Positions 1 to 4,786 of a stretch of DNA of 5,631 nt are shown piece after piece. The notes under the pieces were generated by a model, which was not told where the DNA came from, made no database searches, and was given only the letters and a program-made list of their open reading frames with translations. A program made the position numbers and the translations under genes. Position 1 is the first letter of the stretch. Every line of letters starts with the position of its first letter. The stretch comes from JASGCK01 sp031430035 (GTDB lineage Bacteria; Pseudomonadota; Gammaproteobacteria; Burkholderiales; Burkholderiaceae_C): NCBI GenBank assembly GCA_031430035.1, contig JANPAS010000116.1, positions 1 through 5,631 on the forward strand, given 5' to 3'.

Positions 1-314
1 TCAGGTGTGAGGATGGCGCCAATGACCGCTTCGGAGTCATATTCATTCAACCCTGGCCGCAAAGCCATAGTGGGTAAGGGCTGCGCAAGAGATATGCCTG
101 CGTAGGTTTGCGCATGGCGTTTGAGCGTTCCGCCGTACACAGCATCGAACGCGATATTGCGCGAGGCAAAGTAGTCGCCCAGTCGCTCCGCCTGCTGCTC
201 GCCAAGCGGACTCAGGTTGTCGTAATCCGCAGCGCCTAGCGAGGCTTGACCGTGGCGAACGAGATAAATTTTTCTCTCGGAAATTTTGCGTTCAGTGTTT
301 TTAGCCTCAGACAT
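1..314 (-). CDS. Histidine phosphatase family protein (phosphoglycerate mutase-like), 3' end outside window
   Basis: My translation gives 104 residues from an ATG at 314-312 and stays open to the window edge, so the C-terminal half is missing. The phosphohistidine motif LVRHGQ lies at residues 18-23, with R20, H21 and G22. It is followed by the usual S-P-L-G-xx-Q-A-E segment (35-43) and a second conserved block LKRHAQT (64-70), where R66 would bind phosphate. E91 in the LNEYD block is the likely acid/base residue. The family includes cofactor-dependent phosphoglycerate mutases, SixA-type protein phosphatases and many phosphatases of unknown substrate, so no substrate is assigned. The start overlaps the ruvB stop by 8 bases (ATGTCTGA), and the only purine-rich stretch upstream (GGGGA) is rather far away. 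This suggests translation coupled to ruvB at the end of the ruvA-nuclease-ruvB chain. The family call is firm; the function is unknown. Confidence 0.88.
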   Translation of the reverse strand, partial: MSEAKNTERKISERKIYLVRHGQASLGAADYDNLSPLGEQQAERLGDYFASRNIAFDAVYGGTLKRHAQTYAGISLAQPLPTMALRPGLNEYDSEAVIGAILTP

Positions 315-1380
315 TAAAAAGTCCATCCCCGTTTGGGTTGTTAGTTGGCGGTGTCACGCCCAGATGCCGAAACGCCGCCAGCGTGGCGATGCGCCCGCGC
401 GGTGTGCGCTGTAAAAACCCTTGTTGGATGAGGTACGGCTCAATCACATCTTCAATCGTCTCGCGTTCCTCGCCAATGCTGGCAGCGATGTTGTCTAGCC
501 CCACTGGGCCGCCGTCAAACTTAAAGATGACTGCCTCCAGCACCTTCCTATCCATCACATCAAAGCCTACCAAATCCACGTCCAGCATGACCAGCGCAGC
601 TTCGGCAATGGGCTTGGTGATGTGCCCATTGCCCTTCACGTCCGCGTAATCGCGCACGCGGCGCAGCAGGCGGTTCGCAATACGCGGCGTGCCGCGCGAG
701 CGCCGTGCAATCTCAAACCCCGCCTCTGGGTCAATGGTGGTGTGCAGCAAACCCGCGCTGCGCATCACGATGCGCGCTAGCTCCTCGGCGGTATAAAACT
801 CCAGCCGCATCACAATGCCAAAACGGTCGCGCAGCGGATTGGTCAGCATGCCCGCACGCGTGGTCGCGCCCACCAAAGTGAAGGGCTGTAAATCCAGCTT
901 GATCGACCGCGCCGACGGCCCTTCGCCAATCATGATGTCGATTTGGTAATCCTCTAGCGCGGGATACAAAATCTCCTCGACCACGGGCGAGAGGCGATGG
1001 ATTTCGTCAATGAAGAGCACATCGTTTTTCTCAAGATTAGTCAGCAGCGCCGCCAAGTCTTTGGGCTTTTCCAGTACGGGTCCCGAGGTCTGACGCAAGT
1101 TCACGCCCAGCTCATGCGCCACGATGTGCGACAGCGTCGTTTTGCCAAGCCCAGGCGGGCCAAATAGCAGCACGTGATCCAGCGCTTCTGAGCGTTTCTT
1201 AGCCGCACCAATAAAAATCTCCAGCTGCTCGCGGATTTTGATTTGCCCCACGTAGTCGTCCAGTAACTTGGGACGCAAGGCGCGTTCAATCGCTTCTTCT
1301 TGCGGGCTAGCGGCAGATGCCGAGATAACGCGGTTGCTAGGCTCGGGCGCAGGGGCGAAGTTGTCGGAGGTGATGGTCAT
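307..1380 (-). CDS. ruvB: Holliday junction branch migration ATPase RuvB
   Basis: This is a full-length RuvB of 357 residues. RuvB is the hexameric AAA+ motor that, with RuvA, drives branch migration of Holliday junctions during recombinational repair in the cytoplasm. Walker A GPPGLGKT is at 74-81 (K80), Walker B LFIDEIH at 122-128 (D125), and sensor 1 GATTR at 171-175. The arginine finger is R186 in LRDRFG, and sensor 2 is R229 in SRGTPR. The winged-helix DNA-binding domain covers about 275-340 and ends in QRTPRGR. All these residues match E. coli RuvB with a constant offset of 12, caused by a longer N-terminus typical of betaproteobacteria. The ATG overlaps the stop of the upstream nuclease gene by 4 bases (ATGA). 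No good Shine-Dalgarno stands at the usual distance; the nearest candidate is a GGAT about 11 bases away. Translational coupling is therefore likely. The unusual point is that ruvA is not the direct upstream neighbour. Confidence 0.98.
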   Translation of the reverse strand: MTITSDNFAPAPEPSNRVISASAASPQEEAIERALRPKLLDDYVGQIKIREQLEIFIGAAKKRSEALDHVLLFGPPGLGKTTLSHIVAHELGVNLRQTSGPVLEKPKDLAALLTNLEKNDVLFIDEIHRLSPVVEEILYPALEDYQIDIMIGEGPSARSIKLDLQPFTLVGATTRAGMLTNPLRDRFGIVMRLEFYTAEELARIVMRSAGLLHTTIDPEAGFEIARRSRGTPRIANRLLRRVRDYADVKGNGHITKPIAEAALVMLDVDLVGFDVMDRKVLEAVIFKFDGGPVGLDNIAASIGEERETIEDVIEPYLIQQGFLQRTPRGRIATLAAFRHLGVTPPTNNPNGDGLFNV

Positions 1381-2450
1381 GGTGTTTTGGCATCCATTGT
1401 CTTGCCTTCTAATTCCCGCTCAATATCCTCAATGCTTGGCAAGTTGGTTTTCAAATTGTCGGGCAATGATTGAATCAATTGATACTCGGCTACGCCAATG
1501 GGTTTATTGACGTTGCGTAGCGAGTACTCGGCCACCACGCGATTCTGACTTTTACAAAGTAATAACCCAATCGTTGGATTGTCTTCGGGCGACTTAACTT
1601 GGCTATCTACTGCGCTTAAATAAAATCCAAGTTTTCCAGCGTATTCAGGTTGAAAGTCCGTAGCTTTGAGTTCAATCACCACATAACAATGCAGTTTGAG
1701 ATGATAAAAAAGCAGGTCGATAAAGAAATCATCACCGCCTACTTCTAGCGGGACTTGCCGCCCCACATACGCAAAACCAGCACCAAGTTCTAGTAAAAAA
1801 CTCGTGATGTGATCGACGATGGCGGATTCAATAGCACGCTCTTTGGCTTCTTCGCCAAGCCCTAAAAAATCTAGTTTATAGGGATCTTTGAGCGATTCTC
1901 TTGCAAGGTCTGAGGCGGGCGCTGGTAGCTGGGCTGCGAAATTGGTGATGGCCTTGCCTGTCCTCGCATGAAGTTGATTCTCAATATGGTGGACTAGCAC
2001 GTTGCGCGACCAGCCGTTTTCGCTTGCTTTTGATGCGTACCAAAGCCTGATACTTTCTGTTTTTAGTTTGTCGAGTAATGCCAACTGATGCGACCAAGGC
2101 AGTTGTGCAAGGGCCTCTTGCACAACCTCTAAGTTAGTCCACGCTTCGGCAAAAGAGCGCATGTACTTGAGGTTTCGAGTTGAAAACCCTTTCATCTCGG
2201 GGAATGCTGCTCGCAAATCAATTGCTAATCGGTCAATTACTTTAGCGCCATATGCCTGCTGCGATTGCCGCTCCAAAATATCCCGTCCAATTTGCCAGTA
2301 AAGCAAAACCAGCTCTTGATTGATTGCCCTTGCGGCGCGTTGTTGAGCCGCATAAATGCGAGACTTCAAATCAACTAGCCAAACTGCATAGCCACTAGGC
2401 GCAGGCGAGAGCTTGATGGGAGGAGTTTCTGGTGATGTTGGGTTTGTCAT
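1377..2450 (-). CDS. DUF1016/YhcG-family PD-(D/E)XK nuclease domain protein inserted between ruvA and ruvB
   Basis: This 357-residue protein has the two-part architecture of the YhcG/DUF1016 family. An N-terminal helical domain (about 20-170) carries the recognisable blocks LLYWQIGRDILE (49-60), YGAKVIDRLAIDL (67-79), FSTRNLKYMRSF (89-100) and QLPWSHQ (116-122). A C-terminal nuclease domain covers about 185-330. A plausible PD-(D/E)XK site is intact: D245 in FFIDLLFYH, then E260-L-K262 in VVIELKATDF, followed by the family helix PEYAGKLGFYLSAVD (268-282). YhcG proteins are little studied and often lie near restriction or defence genes; the substrate is unknown. The length is close to E. coli YhcG. 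Sampled 60-base stretches have 40-45% G+C against up to 70% in ruvB, consistent with acquisition by transfer. No Shine-Dalgarno is seen before the ATG. A LexA-like palindrome and an A/T-rich inverted repeat lie directly upstream. Family assignment is strong; a role in junction processing or defence is inference. Confidence 0.93.
   Translation of the reverse strand: MTNPTSPETPPIKLSPAPSGYAVWLVDLKSRIYAAQQRAARAINQELVLLYWQIGRDILERQSQQAYGAKVIDRLAIDLRAAFPEMKGFSTRNLKYMRSFAEAWTNLEVVQEALAQLPWSHQLALLDKLKTESIRLWYASKASENGWSRNVLVHHIENQLHARTGKAITNFAAQLPAPASDLARESLKDPYKLDFLGLGEEAKERAIESAIVDHITSFLLELGAGFAYVGRQVPLEVGGDDFFIDLLFYHLKLHCYVVIELKATDFQPEYAGKLGFYLSAVDSQVKSPEDNPTIGLLLCKSQNRVVAEYSLRNVNKPIGVAEYQLIQSLPDNLKTNLPSIEDIERELEGKTMDAKTP
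2102..2126. repeat. Perfect 10-bp inverted repeat inside the nuclease gene
   Basis: GTTGTGCAAG (2102-2111) and CTTGCACAAC (2117-2126) are exact reverse complements separated by 5 bases. On the coding strand the structure spans the codons for VVQEALAQL, roughly residues 109-117, which belong to a conserved family block ending in QLPW. It could fold as a stable mRNA hairpin. There is no T-run after it, so it is not a standard terminator. It may simply be a by-product of the coded residues. Confidence 0.6.
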
Positions 2451-2455
2451 GACGC

Positions 2456-2488
2456 AATAATAACTGATTAAATTAACAGTTTATTATT
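2456..2488. repeat. A/T-rich inverted repeat in the ruvA-nuclease gap
   Basis: AATAAT (2456-2461) plus AACTG (2462-2466) pair with CAGTT (2477-2481) and ATTATT (2483-2488), with a one-base bulge at 2482 and a 10-base centre. The 11 pairs are almost all A-T, and no T-run follows a G/C-rich stem, so it is a poor candidate for an intrinsic terminator. It fills most of the 44-base gap and ends 5 bases before the nuclease start codon. A DNA-level operator is a better reading than an RNA hairpin. Confidence 0.55.
2464..2479 (-). promoter_or_regulatory. Putative LexA (SOS) box upstream of the nuclease-ruvB pair
   Basis: Read on the gene strand, the site is ACTGTTAATTTAATCAGT including one flanking base on each side. 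The core is CTG-N10-CAG with an entirely A/T interior. Against the enterobacterial and betaproteobacterial consensus CTGT-N8-ACAG it matches 7 of 8 fixed bases (TCAG instead of ACAG on one side). E. coli ruvAB is itself an SOS operon, which makes the location plausible. No clear -35/-10 pair could be placed around it, and no such box is seen in front of ruvA. Function is inferred from pattern only. Confidence 0.5.
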
Positions 2489-2494
2489 CAACTC

Positions 2495-3070
2495 TCACTT
2501 CGCTAACGCCTTCAAAGCCAACTTAATCCCCTCGCTCACGCCCACATCCGCGGGTAGCGCTTTGAGTGCCAGTCCTGCATCGCGATCCGAATACCCCAGC
2601 GCCACTAGCGCTTGCAAGATGTCGCTCTGGTTGTCGTTGGAGACAGACACGCCGCCAGTAGCTAGCGCATCGCCTAATTTGCCTTTTAGCTCTAACAGCA
2701 AGCGCTCCGCCGTTTTTTTGCCAATGCCTGGAATCTTGGTCAGCCTTGCTGCGTCTTGCTTAGTGACCGCTTGTGCAATGTCGGCGACGCTCATGCCGCT
2801 GAGTATGGAGAGCGCCGTGCGCGGACCCACGCCTGAAATTTTGACGAGCTGTTTGAAGCCCGCGCGTTCGTCTTGCGTGGCAAATCCATAGAGCAAATGC
2901 GCGTCTTCGCGCACGATGAGATGTGTGAGTAGTGCGACCCGCTCACCCAGCGCGGGCAGGTTATAGAAAGTGCTCATGGGCACCAGCACTTCGTAGCCCA
3001 CGCCGCCGCAGTCCACCAGTACTTCGGGTGGATTTTTGGCGGCGAGCGTGCCCGTGAGTTTTCCGATCAT
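2495..3070 (-). CDS. ruvA: Holliday junction branch migration complex subunit RuvA
   Basis: This complete RuvA has 191 residues, slightly shorter than E. coli RuvA (203). RuvA tetramers bind the four-way junction, hold it open in a square-planar form and load RuvB rings. The OB-fold domain covers 1-63, starting MIGKLTG and containing GGVGYEV (22-28). The acidic pin residues E55 and D56 in VREDAHLLYGF are intact. Two helix-hairpin-helix motifs follow, ISGVGPRTALSIL (78-90) and IPGIGKKTAERLL (113-125). After a flexible linker, domain III (about 148-191) carries the RuvB-contacting part. The ATG at 3070 gives the canonical N-terminus; an AGG lies about 7 bases before it. It is the first gene of the leftward chain and is divergent from the phoH-like gene, so ruvC is not its immediate upstream neighbour. 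The next gene, 44 bases on, is a nuclease rather than ruvB. Confidence 0.98.
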   Translation of the reverse strand: MIGKLTGTLAAKNPPEVLVDCGGVGYEVLVPMSTFYNLPALGERVALLTHLIVREDAHLLYGFATQDERAGFKQLVKISGVGPRTALSILSGMSVADIAQAVTKQDAARLTKIPGIGKKTAERLLLELKGKLGDALATGGVSVSNDNQSDILQALVALGYSDRDAGLALKALPADVGVSEGIKLALKALAK

Positions 3071-3128
3071 GGTGTGCCTATCATTGGGTCATTCCTTGAG
3101 TTCTTATTTGTATGAGATTATCACCCGC
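3071..3128. promoter_or_regulatory. Divergent intergenic region between ruvA and the phoH-like gene
   Basis: These 58 bases separate two start codons facing away from each other, so at least one promoter for each direction should lie here or just inside the flanking genes. I could not place a convincing -35/-10 pair for either strand. There is a GATAAT hexamer on the ruvA strand near 3117-3122 but no good -35 partner. No CTG-N10-CAG LexA-like box is present in this gap. Confidence 0.45.
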
Positions 3129-4097
3129 ATGATTCTTCGCCACACCTTCTCGCCGCCCACATCGTCAAGCGCCAATCGCCGCCTCAATCACCTGTGCGGA
3201 GCGCTGGACGAGCATTTGCGAATCTTGGAGACGGCCTGCCAAGTCAAGATTGCGCATCGGCACGAGCAGTTCAAAATTGATGGACTCAAAAAAGACGCAA
3301 CTCGTGCGCTCGAAGTGCTGCAAGCGATGTACGAACTGGCAGACAAGCCGATTGAGCCTGAGACGATCCAGCTCATGTTGGCAACCGATCAAAAGTTAGG
3401 GGCTACGCTGCAGGCCACGTCCAGTATGGCCTCTGGGCAAGGTGGGCTATCCACCAAACGAGCCGATTTACGCGCACGATCAGACAATCAAGCGACGTAC
3501 CTTGCCAACATTGCCTCGCACGACATCACGTTTGGCATTGGTCCTGCGGGGACGGGCAAGACCTATTTGGCAGTCGCGGCGGCCGTCGATGCACTCACTC
3601 GCAATTCGGTTCAGCGCATTGTGCTGACGCGACCAGCCGTAGAGGCGGGCGAAAAGTTGGGCTATCTGCCAGGCGATTTGGCGCAGAAGGTCGATCCGTA
3701 TTTGAGGCCGCTCTACGACGCGCTCTACGATTTGATGGGCGCGGACAAGGTGGCCAAAGCGTTTGAGCGCGGCCAGTTAGAAATTGCCCCGCTTGCGTTT
3801 ATGCGTGGTCGAACGCTCAACCACGCCTTCGTGATTTTGGACGAAGCGCAAAACACCACACCCGAGCAAATGAAGATGTTTTTGACGCGCCTCGGTTTTG
3901 CGTCCAAGTGCGTGGTCACGGGCGACGTGAGCCAAATCGACTTGGCGCAAGGTCAAGTCAGCGGTTTGATTGATGCCGAGCGCGTACTCAAACGCATTGA
4001 TGGCATCGCTGTGACCAATTTCACCACCAGCGACGTGGTGCGCCACCCGTTAGTGGCGCGGATTGTGGATGCGTATGCGGCAGCGCGTAAGGGCTGA
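3129..4097 (+). CDS. PhoH-like ATPase (PhoL/YbeZ type)
   Basis: From the chosen ATG the protein has 322 residues and resembles E. coli YbeZ (PhoL), a cytoplasmic P-loop ATPase linked to RNA and ribosome metabolism through its partner YbeY. The N-terminal region (about 15-85) is the small KH-like part of the family. Walker A GPAGTGKT is at 138-145 and Walker B VILDEAQN at 235-242. The family signature LTRPAVEAGEKLGYLPGD is at 166-183, with GDVSQIDL at 265-272 and VVRHP at 303-307. The frame is open further upstream, to an ATG at 3036 inside ruvA and another at 3069 facing the ruvA start. I prefer 3129 because homology starts just after it and the upstream residues look unlike the family. No start has a strong Shine-Dalgarno, so the start is less certain than the gene. 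The usual downstream partner ybeY is absent; the next gene is convergent msrQ. Confidence 0.95.
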   Translation: MILRHTFSPPTSSSANRRLNHLCGALDEHLRILETACQVKIAHRHEQFKIDGLKKDATRALEVLQAMYELADKPIEPETIQLMLATDQKLGATLQATSSMASGQGGLSTKRADLRARSDNQATYLANIASHDITFGIGPAGTGKTYLAVAAAVDALTRNSVQRIVLTRPAVEAGEKLGYLPGDLAQKVDPYLRPLYDALYDLMGADKVAKAFERGQLEIAPLAFMRGRTLNHAFVILDEAQNTTPEQMKMFLTRLGFASKCVVTGDVSQIDLAQGQVSGLIDAERVLKRIDGIAVTNFTTSDVVRHPLVARIVDAYAAARKG

Positions 4098-4099
4098 AA

Positions 4100-4124
4100 T
4101 TAATTAGGATCTGACCCTAATTAA
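4100..4124. terminator. Inverted repeat at the convergent phoH-like/msrQ junction, possible two-way terminator
   Basis: TTAATTAGG (4100-4108) and CCTAATTAA (4116-4124) are perfect reverse complements around a 7-base loop, ATCTGAC. The repeat starts 3 bases after the phoH-like stop and covers the msrQ stop and its last six codons. The A/T outer parts of the stem supply short T-runs on either strand, so it could stop transcription from both sides, though the G/C part is only two pairs. The core AGGATCTGACCCT also looks like a dispersed intergenic palindrome. Confidence 0.5.
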
Positions 4125-4718
4125 CTGCCACACACGCCAGCCCAGTAGCACAGCCAAAATCCCCGCATAAACAAACACCTCAGCAAAATTGTTTTTGCCC
4201 GCACGCATCCAAAAGAAATGCAAGATGCCAAGTCCCGCGATCACGTAAACCAGCTTATGTAAGGTCTGCCAGCGTTTCGCACCCATCCACTTGATGGCTT
4301 TGTTAAACGACGTGAGAGCCAGCGGAGCCAGCAGCACAAAGCCCAGAAATCCGACCAAAATAAACGGGCGCTTATAGATGTCTTTAGCAATCTCGGGGAT
4401 GTCGAACTCTTTGTCGAACAGTGAATAGCTGAGCATGTGCAGCACTGCGTAAAAGAAGACGTACAGCCCCAGCATACGTCTGAGCCTTGCCAGCTGGGGC
4501 GTGGCGGTGATGACGCGCAGCGGTGTGATTGCTAGCGTGATGCACAAAAAGCGCAGCACCCAGTCGCCAGTGGAGCGAATGATGTACTCGGCAGGGTTTG
4601 CGCCAAGCGATGCTTGGTTAAACACGGCTGCATAGGCGAGAAATAGAAACGGCAATAGGCACAGCACAAACAAAATAGGTTTTGCGTAGGGCTTGGCGAG
4701 ATAAGGGCGTAAGTTCAT
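4104..4718 (-). CDS. msrQ: MsrQ, heme-binding membrane subunit of the protein-methionine-sulfoxide reductase system
   Basis: This 204-residue protein belongs to the MsrQ (YedZ) branch of the ferric reductase-like membrane family. In the inner membrane MsrQ passes electrons from the respiratory chain to the periplasmic molybdoenzyme MsrP, which repairs oxidised methionines in envelope proteins. Six hydrophobic segments fall at about 14-34, 53-70, 82-100, 118-136, 152-170 and 178-196. The heme-ligand histidines H94 (AVLHMLSY), H154 (LHKLVY) and H167 (ILHFFW) match E. coli H91, H151 and H164. Other family blocks are TGDWVLRFLCITLAITPLR and KRPFILVGFLGF. The length is close to E. coli MsrQ (211). 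No Shine-Dalgarno is obvious before the ATG. Usually msrP lies directly upstream; here that place is taken by divergent pgk. The last residues (LIRVRS) are encoded by the junction inverted repeat. Confidence 0.95.
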   Translation of the reverse strand: MNLRPYLAKPYAKPILFVLCLLPFLFLAYAAVFNQASLGANPAEYIIRSTGDWVLRFLCITLAITPLRVITATPQLARLRRMLGLYVFFYAVLHMLSYSLFDKEFDIPEIAKDIYKRPFILVGFLGFVLLAPLALTSFNKAIKWMGAKRWQTLHKLVYVIAGLGILHFFWMRAGKNNFAEVFVYAGILAVLLGWRVWQLIRVRS

Positions 4719-4786
4719 GTTTGTGCGGTCAAATTAAAATTGAGTTTTTATCTGTCGTGCCAAAGGGCGCATCCTTACTACTTACT
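4719..4786. promoter_or_regulatory. Divergent intergenic region between msrQ and pgk
   Basis: These 68 bases lie between two start codons facing apart, so both promoters are expected here or in the flanking 5' ends. The left half is A/T-rich (4731-4750), the right half is mixed. A purine run AAGGG at 4763-4767 is the only Shine-Dalgarno-like stretch for pgk but lies about 19 bases from its ATG, which is too far to be a typical site. Confidence 0.45.
4733..4763 (-). promoter_or_regulatory. Weak sigma-70-like promoter candidate for msrQ
   Basis: On the msrQ strand TTGGCA (4763-4758) resembles a -35 box, and the run TTTTAAT over 4739-4733 offers -10 hexamers with spacers of 18 (TTTTAA) or 19 (TTTAAT) bases. 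Both spacers are longer than the ideal 17. The position, about 15 bases before the start codon, is possible but tight. This is a pattern match only. Confidence 0.22.

Noticed and set aside
338..649. A 103-codon rightward open frame
   Set aside because: It is antisense to the RuvB winged-helix region, which is clearly coding. No family is recognisable in its product.
2456..2488. Intrinsic terminator after ruvA
   Set aside because: The stem is almost all A-T pairs and no G/C-rich stem with following T-run exists. An operator explains the symmetry better.
2562..2891. A 109-codon rightward open frame
   Set aside because: It is antisense to the helix-hairpin-helix and C-terminal domains of RuvA, which is well supported.
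3036..3128. N-terminal extension of the phoH-like protein from ATG 3036
   Set aside because: It would run antisense through the ruvA start, and its residues do not resemble the family N-terminus. Homology begins after the ATG at 3129.
3725..4046. Two leftward open frames of 64 and 89 codons opposite the phoH-like gene
   Set aside because: Both overlap the Walker B and GDVSQIDL part of the phoH-like gene in antisense and show no domain of their own.
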